This document shows, in pieces, positions 10,994 through 21,242 of a stretch of 64,000 bases of DNA. The notes under the pieces were generated by a model that was not told where the DNA came from, did not search any database, and was given only the letters and a program-made list of their open reading frames with translations. The DNA comes from Fimbriimonadaceae bacterium (GTDB taxonomy: Bacteria; Armatimonadota; Fimbriimonadia; Fimbriimonadales; Fimbriimonadaceae). Location of the stretch: NCBI GenBank assembly GCA_019454145.1, contig CP075366.1, forward strand, positions 2,645,564 through 2,709,563, read 5' to 3'. How positions within the stretch are numbered: position 1 is the first letter of the stretch; each line of letters opens with the position of its first letter. A program made the position numbers and the translations under genes.

Positions 10994-12342
10994 TGCGATA
11001 CAAAGTTCTTAAGTTTGGCGGTACGAGTGTTCGCACACCCGAAGCGAGACATCAAGCGGCTCTCAAAGTAATTTCAGCCAAGGAAGCAGGCTTTCAACCA
11101 GTCGTGGTTGTGAGCGCGGTTGGTCGCAAAGGCGAACCGTATGCTACCGACACACTCAGCAAACTTCTCCTTGACGTCGATTTAGCCACCGAGCCAGACC
11201 CGCGCGAAATGGATTTGGTGATGGCGTGCGGAGAAATCCTTTCCGCTTCTATTTTTGCCACCCTTCTAAAAAGCATGGGGTGCCCGAGCATGAGCTTGCG
11301 AGGTGGTCAAGCCGGTATTCGCACGGACGGCGTTTACGGAAACGCACGCATATTGGGGATCAACCCGCTGGGCGTTGTGGAAGCCTGCGAGCGTGGATTT
11401 GTGCCGATTGTTTGCGGGTTTCAAGGGGTATGGGTGCAGGGCGGTTTGCCTGGGGCAGAACTCACCACTCTCGGGCGGGGAGGATCGGATACAACGGCAA
11501 GTGCGCTCGGGGCGGCTTTGCGGGCGACCTCGGTTGAAATTTACACGGACGTAGATGGTGTGAAGACCGCTGACCCCGATTTTGTTCCAGAAGCACCAAC
11601 TCTCCGCCGAGTGACGTACGACGAAGTAGCAGAAATCGCGCATTTAGGCGCGAAGGTTCTTCACCCGCGGGCGGCCGAAATCGCAATGAAGTTCGATATC
11701 CCACTTTGGGTTAAGAGCACTTTTAGCGAAGAACCAGGTACCGAAGTTGTTCCAGTGAGGAATCTCCCAGGTCGCCGCGTGACGGGGATCACTCACTCCG
11801 GGAAATTGGTTTATCTGCAGGTTGATCTCACGAGCAGTTTGCCCGAGCATCGCCGGGAACTCCAAGCGCGGTTTTACGATGCCTTGGCGCGGTATCAGAT
11901 CAATGTTTACATGACCAACCTTGGGCCAACGAGCATTGGGTTTGCGGTGGCCCGCGAGAAGTATCCCGAAGTGCAGGATATGTTGGATGCCTTGGTTCTC
12001 CCAATGCCCGGAGACAAAACCACTGTGTATTTGGTGCAGAGCAGTAATGAACCGACTAAAGCATTAGAAACTCAGCGCAAGCTGTTAGAGCCGATGGGCG
12101 AGGTTCGAGAACTGAAGTTCAAGGTCACAGAGGGCTGCACGATGGTTTCCATGATCGCCTACGACTTTTTGCAGCAACCTGGAGTGTTCTTGAGAGTGCT
12201 GAGCTTGCTGGAAGACGAAGGCATTCCGGTTTTGCAAACCAACGACAGCGACTTTTCGTTGAGTTGCTTGATTCCTGAAAGCGAACTGCGTCGCGCCGTT
12301 TCTATTCTACACGCCGAATTTGGACTGACAGAATTAGTCTAG
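10993..12342 (+). CDS. aspartate kinase
   Basis: 449 residues. KFGGTSV at residues 7-13 and GRGGSDTTASALGAALRA are the phosphate and substrate motifs of aspartokinase, which phosphorylates aspartate as the first step to lysine, threonine and methionine. VKTADPDFVPEA and HLGAKVLHPRAAEIA are family blocks. The C-terminal ~150 residues form tandem ACT domains, so feedback control is likely. It is monofunctional, without homoserine dehydrogenase. It is coupled to the upstream free ACT protein, so the enzyme may be controlled in cis and in trans. Confidence 0.95.
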   Translation: MRYKVLKFGGTSVRTPEARHQAALKVISAKEAGFQPVVVVSAVGRKGEPYATDTLSKLLLDVDLATEPDPREMDLVMACGEILSASIFATLLKSMGCPSMSLRGGQAGIRTDGVYGNARILGINPLGVVEACERGFVPIVCGFQGVWVQGGLPGAELTTLGRGGSDTTASALGAALRATSVEIYTDVDGVKTADPDFVPEAPTLRRVTYDEVAEIAHLGAKVLHPRAAEIAMKFDIPLWVKSTFSEEPGTEVVPVRNLPGRRVTGITHSGKLVYLQVDLTSSLPEHRRELQARFYDALARYQINVYMTNLGPTSIGFAVAREKYPEVQDMLDALVLPMPGDKTTVYLVQSSNEPTKALETQRKLLEPMGEVRELKFKVTEGCTMVSMIAYDFLQQPGVFLRVLSLLEDEGIPVLQTNDSDFSLSCLIPESELRRAVSILHAEFGLTELV

Positions 12343-12478
12343 CTAGACTGGAAATTAGGGTTCAAATCACCGACATATTTGAGGGATGTCCTTGCTTGGG
12401 CGAGGTTCAAAACCGAAGGTACACTGACCGAAGCAATTCTTTGCTGCGGATTTGTGCAAAGAAGTTGGTTGAAGTTAC

Positions 12479-13534
12479 ATGAAGACGGCACTTATCACCG
12501 GTATCACGGGGCAAGATGGCTCCTATCTTGCGGAGCAATTGTTAGAGAAAGGTTATGTCGTTCATGGCATGATGCGCCGATCTTCATCTTTTAACACCGC
12601 GCGGATAGACCACCTTTACCAAAATCCCGAGATTCTAGATCAGCGTCTTTTTCTGCATTACGGAGATCTCACCGACAGCAGTAATCTCAACCGGCTGCTG
12701 GAAAAAACTGCTCCAGACGAGATCTATAATCTCGCTGCCCAAAGCCACGTTAAGGTGAGTTTTGAAGTGCCGGAATACACAGCCGAAGTTGATGGCGTCG
12801 GCACACTCAGATTTCTCGATGCGATCAAAGAAGTTGGCTTGAAGGATAAAACTCGGTTTTATCAGGCAAGCACTAGCGAACTATACGGCAAAGTGCAAGA
12901 AGTTCCGCAAAGCGAAACCACTCCGTTTTATCCCAGGTCGCCTTACGGAGTTGCCAAGCTGTACGGTTATTGGATCGTGGTCAATTACCGCGAAAGTTAC
13001 GATCTGTTTGCGGTGAATGGAATTCTGTTCAACCACGAAAGTCCGCGTAGAGGTGGCACGTTCGTCACTCGCAAAATCACGCAAGCGGCGGCGAAGATCA
13101 AGCTGGGTATGCAAGATTCACTTAGCCTCGGGAATCTTGACGCATTGCGCGACTGGGGTTATGCACCGGAATACACAGAAGGCATGTGGCAAATGCTGCA
13201 ACACAACAAGCCAGAGGACTTCGTGCTTGCAACCGGAGAAATGCACACAGTACGGAGATTTGTGGAAGTTGCTTTCCAAGAACTGGGCATCGAATTGGCA
13301 TTTGAAGGTTCTGGAGTGAAAGAACGAGGAATTGACAAAGCAACCGGAAAGACTCTTGTCTCGGTGGATGAAAAGTATTTCCGCCCGGCCGAAGTGGAAC
13401 AGCTTCTTGGAAATCCAGCCAAAGCCAAAAACCTATTAGGTTGGGAAGCTAAGACGAAATTCGACGATCTTGCCCGGCTGATGGCAAAAGCAGACTACGA
13501 TACTGCCAAAGAAACTGGCGGAGTTTTCTCGTAA
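12479..13534 (+). CDS. gmd: GDP-mannose 4,6-dehydratase
   Basis: 351 residues, an extended short-chain dehydrogenase. The NADP motif [13 protein letters not shown] and the following [15 protein letters not shown] are diagnostic for Gmd. The catalytic SELYG and the YGVAK tyrosine-lysine pair are present. It converts GDP-D-mannose to GDP-4-keto-6-deoxymannose in the cytoplasm. It is followed after 1 nt by fcl and then a glycosyltransferase, so the three form a GDP-fucose and glycan-transfer operon. The 136 nt upstream hold no clear promoter. Confidence 0.97.
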   Translation: MKTALITGITGQDGSYLAEQLLEKGYVVHGMMRRSSSFNTARIDHLYQNPEILDQRLFLHYGDLTDSSNLNRLLEKTAPDEIYNLAAQSHVKVSFEVPEYTAEVDGVGTLRFLDAIKEVGLKDKTRFYQASTSELYGKVQEVPQSETTPFYPRSPYGVAKLYGYWIVVNYRESYDLFAVNGILFNHESPRRGGTFVTRKITQAAAKIKLGMQDSLSLGNLDALRDWGYAPEYTEGMWQMLQHNKPEDFVLATGEMHTVRRFVEVAFQELGIELAFEGSGVKERGIDKATGKTLVSVDEKYFRPAEVEQLLGNPAKAKNLLGWEAKTKFDDLARLMAKADYDTAKETGGVFS

Positions 13535-13535
13535 A

Positions 13536-14492
13536 ATGGGCTTAACCGCCGACAGTTTGATTTATGTAGCTGGCCATCGAGGAATGGTCGGATCGGCGGT
13601 TGTCCGCGCCCTGAACCGACACGGACTTAATAATATTCTCACCGCGACCCGCGAGAAGCTTGATCTCACTGACCAGATGGATGTCTTTGACTTTTTGCAA
13701 AGTCATAAACCGGAGGCAGTTGTCATCGCCGCGGCGAAAGTAGGCGGTATCTATGCGAACAGCACGTACCCGGCAGAGTTCATTTACGAGAACTTGACCC
13801 TTCAATCCAACTTGATCGAAGGTAGCTACCGATCAGGTGTGAAAAAACTATGTTTTCTGGGTAGTTCTTGCATTTATCCAAAAGAGGCTTCCCAGCCAAT
13901 GCACGAAGACGCATTACTAACCGGGCCGCTTGAGGAAACAAACGAAGCGTACGCAATTGCGAAAATCGCCGGGCTCAAGATGTGCGATTACTACCGAAAG
14001 CAGTACGGAGTTACCTACCACAGTGCGATGCCAACGAATCTTTACGGCACGGGCGACAACTACCATCCCGAAAACTCCCACGTTTTGCCGGCATTGATTC
14101 GCCGATTCCATGAAGCCAAAATTGCCAATGCACCATCGGTAGTGATGTGGGGAACGGGCAATCCTTTACGCGAATTTCTCCATGCGGATGACTGCGCCGA
14201 GGGAATCGTGCACCTGCTCCTGATGGAAAACCCGCCGAATCTAGTCAATATAGGTAGTGGACACGAAATTTCAATCAAAGACCTTGCCCATTTGGTCGCA
14301 AAAGTGATCGGATACACCGGAAGTATTGAGCATGACTTGACCAAACCGGATGGAACGATGAGGAAGCTGATGGATAGTTCGATACTGCGGTCAACTGGAT
14401 GGGTGCCCAAAATTGAACTTGAGCAAGGGATTGGAATGGCATATAAAGAATTCCTTGCCGCAGAATCAGCCGGGCAGGTGCGCCAACAATGA
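13536..14492 (+). CDS. fcl: GDP-L-fucose synthase
   Basis: 318 residues. The epimerase/reductase finishes GDP-L-fucose synthesis from the Gmd product. It has the GHRGMVGSA dinucleotide motif, the GSSCIYP catalytic serine and cysteine region, and the [11 protein letters not shown] Tyr-x3-Lys pair. It starts 2 nt after the gmd stop and its TGA overlaps the next gene's ATG by 4 nt. The product could feed a surface glycan; a GH29 alpha-L-fucosidase near the other end of the window acts on the same sugar but is not linked by position. Confidence 0.96.
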   Translation: MGLTADSLIYVAGHRGMVGSAVVRALNRHGLNNILTATREKLDLTDQMDVFDFLQSHKPEAVVIAAAKVGGIYANSTYPAEFIYENLTLQSNLIEGSYRSGVKKLCFLGSSCIYPKEASQPMHEDALLTGPLEETNEAYAIAKIAGLKMCDYYRKQYGVTYHSAMPTNLYGTGDNYHPENSHVLPALIRRFHEAKIANAPSVVMWGTGNPLREFLHADDCAEGIVHLLLMENPPNLVNIGSGHEISIKDLAHLVAKVIGYTGSIEHDLTKPDGTMRKLMDSSILRSTGWVPKIELEQGIGMAYKEFLAAESAGQVRQQ

Positions 14493-15688
14493 GGATTCTT
14501 GTTCACGACTATGCAGGGCACGCGTTCACAGTTCAACTCTCCCGTGAATTGGCTAGCCAAGGGCATGAGGTGATGCACTGCTTTAGCGTGAATCTTCCCA
14601 GCACGCCGCAAGGAGTCAACCAGAAACTTCCAGGCGATCCACCGAACTTTTATTCGCAACCCATTGATCTCGGGCGGATGATGGATCGGCAGAATTATAA
14701 ACAGCTGTTTTTTAAGGATGATCCGCAGCACGCGGCCATCGTCTGCGAAGTGATTGAGGCGTTTCATCCGGACGTGGTTTTATCGGGCAACGCATCGCCA
14801 GTTGTGAATAGTCGGCTGATTCAAGCCTGCTGGCGCGAGAACATCAAGTTTGTGAACTGGGTGCAGGATTTGTTCGGGCACTCAGCCGGGGCGATTCTGC
14901 CTGCTAAACTCGGAAAGCTGGTCGGTGGCACCGCCGCCAAATATGTAGATAAATTAGAGCAATCCACTTTTGCCAAAGCCGACCACGTGGTGGTAATCGC
15001 CGAAGCTTTCCGTCCCTTTATCCGCAATCCCAAAGGCGACGTTACGGTGATTGAAAACTGGGCGCCGTTGGAGGAAATGCCCCTGACCAACCGTGTGAAC
15101 AGTTGGGGCAAAAAGCACGGACTCGATAAAACCCGCAACTTCATTTACAGCGGCACCATCGGCATGAAGCACAACCCAGAACTCTTGGTGAAGGTTGCCG
15201 AGGCGTTCCGAGCCGAAGCCGATGTCCGTACGGTCGTGATCAGCCAGGGCCGGGGGATGGACTACCTCAAACAGCGCAAAGAAGAGTTGGGATTAGAAAA
15301 CCTGGTGCTCCTGCCTTTCCAACCGTTCGAGGATCTGCCTAAAGTGATGGGTTCAGCGGATGTTCTGGTCGCGATTTTGGAACCGGATGCGGGTGTGTTC
15401 AGCGTTCCGAGCAAGGTCCTGAGCTACCTTTGCGCGGGTCGCGGGGTGTTGCTCGCTGTTCCGCCAGAAAACCTGGCGGCGCGAATCGTTGCCGATAATG
15501 GCGCAGGCCGGGTGGTCGCTCCGACTGATGCGGATGGGTTTGTTTCCGCGGCGCGGGAAATGATGTCGGATGCGGATGGCTTGAAAACGATGGGTTCTAA
15601 AGCCCGCGCTTACGCCGAGCGGACATTCGATATTCAGGCGATTGGCGAGCGGTTTGTAGACATATTCAAAAACATTGCGAAGCGCTAA
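14489..15688 (+). CDS. GT4-type glycosyltransferase (WbuB-like)
   Basis: 399 residues with two Rossmann-like halves. The N-terminus [21 protein letters not shown] and the C-terminal [19 protein letters not shown] block followed by [22 protein letters not shown] are typical of GT-B family 4 transferases in capsule and O-antigen clusters. Because it overlaps fcl by 4 nt it probably adds fucose or a deoxysugar to a lipid-linked glycan; the true donor is inferred from context only. It ends overlapping the convergent MATE gene by 4 nt. Confidence 0.88.
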   Translation: MRILVHDYAGHAFTVQLSRELASQGHEVMHCFSVNLPSTPQGVNQKLPGDPPNFYSQPIDLGRMMDRQNYKQLFFKDDPQHAAIVCEVIEAFHPDVVLSGNASPVVNSRLIQACWRENIKFVNWVQDLFGHSAGAILPAKLGKLVGGTAAKYVDKLEQSTFAKADHVVVIAEAFRPFIRNPKGDVTVIENWAPLEEMPLTNRVNSWGKKHGLDKTRNFIYSGTIGMKHNPELLVKVAEAFRAEADVRTVVISQGRGMDYLKQRKEELGLENLVLLPFQPFEDLPKVMGSADVLVAILEPDAGVFSVPSKVLSYLCAGRGVLLAVPPENLAARIVADNGAGRVVAPTDADGFVSAAREMMSDADGLKTMGSKARAYAERTFDIQAIGERFVDIFKNIAKR

Positions 15689-17163
15689 ACCTTCGCGAAA
15701 GCCCACTTGCCCTGTTGCCAAAGAACGATACACGCAATCCCTTGAACCGCCTGCGTGATTGCCAGCGTTGTCCAAGCTCCGTCGGCTCCCATTCCCAGCC
15801 CGGGGATTGCGACCACTCCTAGCTTGATAACTTCCAGGGACATGAACATCGCGAGCGGAACCCGGATAATCCACATGCCGATGAGGGTGAGCCAGAATGG
15901 GCGTTTGGTGTCACCCGCCCCTTGCATCGCGCTCAGTAGAACCATTGCGTAACCAAAAAGGGTTTCGGTGGTGCAGACGTGACGCAGGTAACTGGCGGCC
16001 TGAGCCGCATATTCCGGCTGACCTTGAAGCACGTTGTGGGTGATCGGGTCGGCGAAGATAAAAATGAAGATCGCCGCAACTGTGCTCACAATTCCTGCCT
16101 GGTGGGCGGCAATCCAACCGAGTTTCTTCGCGCGCGCGGGGTCTTTGGCTCCCAGGGATTGACCAACCAACGCAGACGCGGCAATCGCCAAACCAAACGA
16201 GGGCATAAAAGCAAGAGCTTCGATACTGAACCCTGGCCGGATTGCGCCGATCGCGAATTTGCCGTTGGGAACCTGCGTGAGGATGCTGGTGAATGCCATC
16301 AGCGAAGTCACACGGACAACGGACATGAGGCCAGCGGGAGCCGCAAGATTGAAAATGCGCTTCACCCAATCCATGCCCGGGAACTTGATGCGCCAGACTT
16401 CGCCGAGCGGGGTTCGCGTGGTGGAGATGAGATAAATTAGCGCAGAAATCCACGCGGAGAGAACCAGGGCAAGGGCGGCACCGTTGAGCCCCATTCCCGC
16501 TCCGGGAGTGGTGAAAAAGAAACTAATCTCCGGAAAGGTTACGTTGCCGAAGATACTTTTTGGAATGTGAAAGTGGTAGCGCGTGGTGGAAAAAATCAGC
16601 AGGTAATTCAGAACTATATGCAGTCCGATTTGCAGACCGGAGATCACCATCGGCGATTTGGTATCCCCAATGCCGCGCAACGATCCGGCGAGCGTTTGAA
16701 TGATAAACGATGGGATTAAAACCAGAGTGACGATTCCCAAGTATTGAGCCATCAACCGAGCGGCGTGAGGCGCATCGCCGGGAATCAAAAATGCCGCAGC
16801 GGTCGGAGCAAATGGAACCGCGACAATCGTCAGAATGAGTGCGGAAAGGATCGCAAACCCAAGGCATTTGCGGTTAGCTTCTCGGTATTTGGTGGGGTCG
16901 CCTTCTCCATAAGCCCGTGCAACCATAGCGGTGGAGGCAACCCCAACCGCCATGCTGAGCGAAATCAGCAGGAACAAAGTTGTCGTGGCCGCACCAATCG
17001 CGGTGAGGGCATCGCCTTCTAGGTGGCTAACAAAATAGCTGTCGAGCAGAGAGTTAATGGTTTGGAGGGCGTTGAGCGCAACGGCGGGCCAGGCGAGTTT
17101 CCATACTGTGCTGAGCGGGCTTTCTTCCGCTTGTTTGATAATCTCTGGCTCGTCGTTAGACAC
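15685..17163 (-). CDS. MATE-family efflux transporter
   Basis: 492 residues with about twelve predicted membrane helices in two similar halves. The first helix block (WPAVALNALQTINSLLDSYFVSHL) and the GAATTTLFLLISLSMAVGVASTAMVARAYG segment are characteristic of MATE exporters, which expel cationic drugs or metabolites using a sodium or proton gradient. The start is GTG at 17163, preceded 8 nt away by TAGACT. It is transcribed towards the glycosyltransferase gene and has no obvious link to it. Confidence 0.93.
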   Translation of the reverse strand: MSNDEPEIIKQAEESPLSTVWKLAWPAVALNALQTINSLLDSYFVSHLEGDALTAIGAATTTLFLLISLSMAVGVASTAMVARAYGEGDPTKYREANRKCLGFAILSALILTIVAVPFAPTAAAFLIPGDAPHAARLMAQYLGIVTLVLIPSFIIQTLAGSLRGIGDTKSPMVISGLQIGLHIVLNYLLIFSTTRYHFHIPKSIFGNVTFPEISFFFTTPGAGMGLNGAALALVLSAWISALIYLISTTRTPLGEVWRIKFPGMDWVKRIFNLAAPAGLMSVVRVTSLMAFTSILTQVPNGKFAIGAIRPGFSIEALAFMPSFGLAIAASALVGQSLGAKDPARAKKLGWIAAHQAGIVSTVAAIFIFIFADPITHNVLQGQPEYAAQAASYLRHVCTTETLFGYAMVLLSAMQGAGDTKRPFWLTLIGMWIIRVPLAMFMSLEVIKLGVVAIPGLGMGADGAWTTLAITQAVQGIACIVLWQQGKWAFAKV

Positions 17164-17171
17164 GTATTTTT

Positions 17172-17177
17172 AGTCTA
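17172..17177 (-). promoter_or_regulatory. -10-like hexamer 8 nt from the MATE start
   Basis: On the minus strand TAGACT is 8 nt from the GTG start; part of the recurring short-leader pattern. Confidence 0.35.
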
Positions 17178-17223
17178 CGTCGTTTGTGATTTTTTAATTT
17201 GTGACTTGGCGGGATTCCTGTTG

Positions 17224-17229
17224 TAAAAT
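17224..17229 (+). promoter_or_regulatory. -10-like hexamer 6 nt from start
   Basis: TAAAAT preceded by TG ends 6 nt before ATG 17236. The paralogue at 18935 has the same arrangement, as does the gene at 20579. Confidence 0.5.
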
Positions 17230-17235
17230 CTGATC

Positions 17236-18879
17236 ATGCTAAGCATTTTATTGGCGAGCGTAATGGTTCAGCAAATTACGCCTGAACCAAAATTAGAATG
17301 GTCTACTTTTGGTGACTTTGCCGCGAAGCAGTTTGAAGGCTCGGAATATCGTCTGGTGATGGATCGAGAGATAGGCGAGAGGCCAGTGGTTTATTATTTT
17401 TCGAATCCAGGCACTGACAAATTGGCTTTACTCAAACGAACCTGTAAAGAACTTTGCCTGAACTTTGAAGTAGACGAAAAACTGAAGAAGATTTTTATTG
17501 TCGGCCCTAATGCAGATGCGGGTCGGAGTCTTTCGGTAAGGCTATCTGTGGCATTTACCCGATTACAAAAGTTAACAAGAGAATATTGGAGGCTCTCGAA
17601 TAAAGAACTCGATAATATTCTGGATGCAGCAACGCGTCAAGAAAGCGAGGCAGAGAATCCGATTCAGGCGTCAGATGCTATTTTTGAGCAGGAAATTGCT
17701 ATAAATTTGAAGTCCCCTGCAAGTCGGGCGATTATGTCCGTGCTTAATAATGTTCCTGTTAATCAACTCGTATCTGCGGTTTTGAAAGGGCATCAATCAG
17801 CAGGGTTACCCTTGGATGGACGAGCCCGCCAAATTGTGATGGAGAGCATGAGAGCGGGATTATCAATGTCCGTTCCGAAAAATCAGGACGACGCATTTGC
17901 TGCAAATCAGAAATTGCAGACACAGCGAACAATATCGATGCTTGATTCGGGTGCAGATGTTCTTCTTACTGGCTCGGTTTCTGCCAGCGGGGAGGTCAGT
18001 TTTTATCTCAAAATTGTTTCGGATAGTGAAGAAATACAGGCAGGGACGTTTAGTTGCGTAGTGCCAATCACCCAGCCTGATATAGCTGAAATGTATAGAG
18101 GGGTCAGTTTTCCGGAAGACCTGCTGAATTACACACCAAAGCTAAAACATAAATTTGCTTGGGATATAGATACACTTAATATTTACCAATCAATCGGAGT
18201 GCAAAAGAAATGGAACACCGTGGAGTGGCTTGATACGCAGCTAGTGTATCCGAATGAAGAATCCCTCAAGATTTCAGAGCAAATGATCCAGTTACCCATG
18301 CTTCGATTTGCAACAAGTGAAAATGGGTGGCTCGTTCCCTATGCGATGTTGAATCGGTACCCTACTTACAGTGGCAATTGGTCGGGCATTATTAAGGCTT
18401 ACAAGATGCTCAAACGCCGACCATCGCGCGAAGATATAGGAGCATATTTTGATTCTTTGACCGATCAAGAGATAACCAATATGCCAAGTAATCCTGATTT
18501 GTGGGTGTGCAGGGAATATTTCTGTTCAATGTTGTTCTATCCTCGGCTAATGAGAGCAGCTTTGCGAGAGGCTAAAGAACGTGGAGTGAAGGAGTTTGAT
18601 CTGCCCGTACATGAGCTTTCAATTGAAGCCAATTCCGATATCGCTCAATTTTGGGTAGAGACATTTCATCCACGTTTGAAACGGCGTGGCATAGCAAATT
18701 TAAGAGGACAGGCTCGTCTAGTCCTCCAAGACAGAGTTTTTAAAGATGAAGAACTTGCTGATCGCATTGCGGAACGAACCCTAAAAGTCGTTTTGGTTAT
18801 TCCCGGGGCATCAGTTTCTCAAAATGGTGAGAGGGTTGACTATAAGATTGATTGCTATGCTGTGCTAGCAAAAGAGTAG
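17236..18879 (+). CDS. secreted protein of unknown function, tandem paralogue 1
   Basis: 547 residues with a short N-terminal hydrophobic segment that may be a signal peptide. Residues ~20-95 resemble the STN/secretin N-terminal domain pattern (FGDFAAKQFEGSEYRLVMD, then LNFEVDEKLKKIFIVGP), but this is a by-eye guess. The rest is unassigned. The next gene is homologous along its length: both share KWNTV.WLD and the block W.VPY...RYP..(S/T)GNW. The first ~285 bp of the two are almost identical while the remainder has diverged. Its 3' two thirds are visibly more AT-rich than those of the second copy. Confidence 0.75.
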   Translation: MLSILLASVMVQQITPEPKLEWSTFGDFAAKQFEGSEYRLVMDREIGERPVVYYFSNPGTDKLALLKRTCKELCLNFEVDEKLKKIFIVGPNADAGRSLSVRLSVAFTRLQKLTREYWRLSNKELDNILDAATRQESEAENPIQASDAIFEQEIAINLKSPASRAIMSVLNNVPVNQLVSAVLKGHQSAGLPLDGRARQIVMESMRAGLSMSVPKNQDDAFAANQKLQTQRTISMLDSGADVLLTGSVSASGEVSFYLKIVSDSEEIQAGTFSCVVPITQPDIAEMYRGVSFPEDLLNYTPKLKHKFAWDIDTLNIYQSIGVQKKWNTVEWLDTQLVYPNEESLKISEQMIQLPMLRFATSENGWLVPYAMLNRYPTYSGNWSGIIKAYKMLKRRPSREDIGAYFDSLTDQEITNMPSNPDLWVCREYFCSMLFYPRLMRAALREAKERGVKEFDLPVHELSIEANSDIAQFWVETFHPRLKRRGIANLRGQARLVLQDRVFKDEELADRIAERTLKVVLVIPGASVSQNGERVDYKIDCYAVLAKE

Positions 18880-18922
18880 CAAGCAAAATGTTCCTGGGCC
18901 AACTAGAATTAGATTAGTGCTG

Positions 18923-18928
18923 TAAACT
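18923..18928 (+). promoter_or_regulatory. -10-like hexamer 6 nt from start
   Basis: TGTAAACT ends 6 nt before the GTG at 18935. Together with the matching elements at 17224 and 20567 this suggests separate leaderless transcripts for three successive genes. Confidence 0.5.
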
Positions 18929-18934
18929 CTAAGG

Positions 18935-20548
18935 GTGCTGAGCATTTTATTAGCGAGCGTTTTGGTTCAGCAAACTACGCCTGAACCAAAATTAGAATGG
19001 TCTACTTTTGGTGACTTTGCCGCGAAGCAGTTTGAGGGCTCGGAATACCGCCTTGTGATGGATCGGGCGATCGGCGAACGCCCAATGGTTTATTATTTTT
19101 CGAACCCAGGCACCGATAAATTGGCCTTGCTCAAACGAACCTGCAAAGAGCTTTGCCTGAACTTTGAAGTAGACGAGAAACTGAAGAAGATTTTTATCGC
19201 CGGGCCGAATTCCGATGCCGGGTTGACCTTGCGAGCGAAATTGCAGATTGGCATTCAAAAGATGCAGGAAATTGCGCGCGCGAATTGGTCGAAATCCACA
19301 ACGAAACTGAACAACGAAGCGAACCGGTTACTTCAACTTTCGATGGATCAAATTCCGGCAAAAGAACGGGAACTCCTTATGTTCGAGCGGAGTGTTCTCG
19401 TTTCTCTTGTTCGTCCGGAAAGCCGAGCAGTGATGTCCTGTTTACTCAGTATCGATGCGGGATCACTCGCGACTCGCATGGCGCAATCTCAATCGGGTGA
19501 GGGGGCTTTGCCCGTGACAGGCGAAGCGCGAAACATCCTCGCAAATGCGTTCAAAGGCGCTCCTCCTAGCGATAAAGATGAACTGATGTGGTGGACGGAA
19601 ATCAAAAAAATCTACGACGAGATGGTCGTGGATGGGGCAGTTCCAACGATTACTTATTCAGTCGCTAAGTCCGGGGCGGCATCTATTTTCCTTAGGCTTG
19701 ATGGGAAAACAAAATCAAGAGCCTTAGGGGCGGTATCCATTAGCACGTATGGGTGGCTGGATGATCCCGACGAAAGCAAAGACTTCGTTCCCGACTCGCT
19801 AGCAAAAGAAGAATTCAATCCCAAGCAAACGATTTTCTGGGGAGTTGAAGGGATGAATATTTTTCAGACGCTTGCCATCAAACACAAGTGGAACACAGTG
19901 GCCTGGCTTGATGTTGGTCGAAACCACCCTGAATACACAAAAACGCTCGAAGGCTTCAACAAGTTGAAAAAAGTGAGGGTCAAGCTCACGGATGACGGTT
20001 GGATGGTGCCTTATTTGTATGGACAGCGATATCCCGAATTCACTGGCAACTGGCGAGGCGTGATGAAAATGGAAGGCAAGATTGAGCCTGAAACTGACAT
20101 CAAAAAACTGCGCGAATATTTGGAAAGCCTCACCTTTGAAGAGATCAACGGCATGGCGGAAATAGAAGGTGAGATGTTTGATTATCGATTAACCAGTCTG
20201 CTTTCCTCCGCTCGATTGATTAGAACCGCATTGAGGATTTCTGAAGCGACAAAGCTCAAGGAGTTCGATCTAAAACTCAGCCAAGTTGATCTGAACATCG
20301 GCGGTGAGATTTCGCACTATTGGCCATACGTGGTTAACGAACAACTCAAAACCCCAGCGTTAGTACAAATGCGAGGGCTCGCCCATATTGGAATGCTGGA
20401 TCGGGAATTGGCTGACCCAGACTTTGATGAACTGCCAACTGCGAGAACTCTGATTGTGATACTCGCCGTTCCATCCGGCAAGTTTGTGGAAGGCAAAGAA
20501 GTCTTCGTGCAAGAAATGTGTTCGGTCGTTTTGAAAAAGGAAAAATAA
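18935..20548 (+). CDS. secreted protein of unknown function, tandem paralogue 2
   Basis: 537 residues, starting at GTG (the equivalent of the ATG of the preceding paralogue). It has the same short signal-like N-terminus and STN-like region to about residue 95, then a longer region with only moderate similarity to paralogue 1. The near identity of the first ~285 bp against weak similarity afterwards points to recent gene conversion or selection on the N-terminal part. No catalytic motif is evident. Confidence 0.75.
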   Translation: MLSILLASVLVQQTTPEPKLEWSTFGDFAAKQFEGSEYRLVMDRAIGERPMVYYFSNPGTDKLALLKRTCKELCLNFEVDEKLKKIFIAGPNSDAGLTLRAKLQIGIQKMQEIARANWSKSTTKLNNEANRLLQLSMDQIPAKERELLMFERSVLVSLVRPESRAVMSCLLSIDAGSLATRMAQSQSGEGALPVTGEARNILANAFKGAPPSDKDELMWWTEIKKIYDEMVVDGAVPTITYSVAKSGAASIFLRLDGKTKSRALGAVSISTYGWLDDPDESKDFVPDSLAKEEFNPKQTIFWGVEGMNIFQTLAIKHKWNTVAWLDVGRNHPEYTKTLEGFNKLKKVRVKLTDDGWMVPYLYGQRYPEFTGNWRGVMKMEGKIEPETDIKKLREYLESLTFEEINGMAEIEGEMFDYRLTSLLSSARLIRTALRISEATKLKEFDLKLSQVDLNIGGEISHYWPYVVNEQLKTPALVQMRGLAHIGMLDRELADPDFDELPTARTLIVILAVPSGKFVEGKEVFVQEMCSVVLKKEK

Positions 20549-20566
20549 TCTTCGTCCGCATAACTG

Positions 20567-20572
20567 TAAACT
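20567..20572 (+). promoter_or_regulatory. -10-like hexamer 6 nt from start
   Basis: TGTAAACT ends 6 nt before the ATG at 20579, the same spacing and sequence as at 18923. Confidence 0.5.
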
Positions 20573-20578
20573 GACGGA

Positions 20579-21238
20579 ATGCAGCATGAGATTTTATTTA
20601 AGCCGGAATTCGCGGTAGCGCGAATTATGCTCGAAGCCAGTGAAACGATCCGTGCCGAAAGCGGCTCGATGATGAGCATGTCGGCAAACGTGCATTTAGA
20701 TTCAAAAATCAGCGGTGGACTGGGCAAAATGTTTGGTCGTTTGCTTACTGGTGAAAGTGCTTTTCAGACTACCTTTACCGCCCAAAACGGACCAGGGGAA
20801 GTGATTTTAGCTCCAGGCTTTCCAGGAGACATCGTACAGGTGGACGTTTCTTCTCGACCATTGATAGTCACAAGTGGTGCTTTTTTGGCAGGTGATGTGC
20901 GACTGGATTACCAAACGCAAGCAAGCATGAAAGGATTCTTTGGCGGGGAGGGAATGTTCATGTCGCAGATCAGCGGGCCGGGATTACTACTTTTAAGTAG
21001 TTACGGAGCCATTCATCCGATTGAACTCGCTGGTGGTCAGCCATATATCGTGGATACCGGACACTTGGTCGCGTTTTCGGCGGGAATGGGCTACAACCTG
21101 CGCAAAGCAACGAGAAGCCTGATCGGTTCTGTAACGAGCGGTGAAGGCATCGTTGCGGAAATGGTAGGCCCTGGCACGGTTTACACCCAAACAAGAACCC
21201 TTTCTGCATTGATCGCCATGATGCCAACAAGGGGCTAA
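20579..21238 (+). CDS. TIGR00266/AIM24 family protein
   Basis: 219 residues matching the AIM24 (TIGR00266) beta-roll family: an N-terminal segment with RAESGSMMSMSANV, a central glycine-rich GGLGKMFGRLLTGES, and a C-terminal block with VDTGHLVAFSAGMGYNLRKA. The family is widespread in bacteria and named after a yeast mitochondrial protein, but its biochemical role is not settled. There is no signal peptide, so it is probably cytoplasmic or membrane-associated. The next gene begins 4 nt after its stop. Confidence 0.9.
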   Translation: MQHEILFKPEFAVARIMLEASETIRAESGSMMSMSANVHLDSKISGGLGKMFGRLLTGESAFQTTFTAQNGPGEVILAPGFPGDIVQVDVSSRPLIVTSGAFLAGDVRLDYQTQASMKGFFGGEGMFMSQISGPGLLLLSSYGAIHPIELAGGQPYIVDTGHLVAFSAGMGYNLRKATRSLIGSVTSGEGIVAEMVGPGTVYTQTRTLSALIAMMPTRG

Positions 21239-21242
21239 GATC

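Noticed and set aside
12334-12347. 14 bp palindrome AGTCTAGCTAGACT across the aspartokinase stop
   Set aside because: Too short, with no T tract or repeat elsewhere; likely chance.
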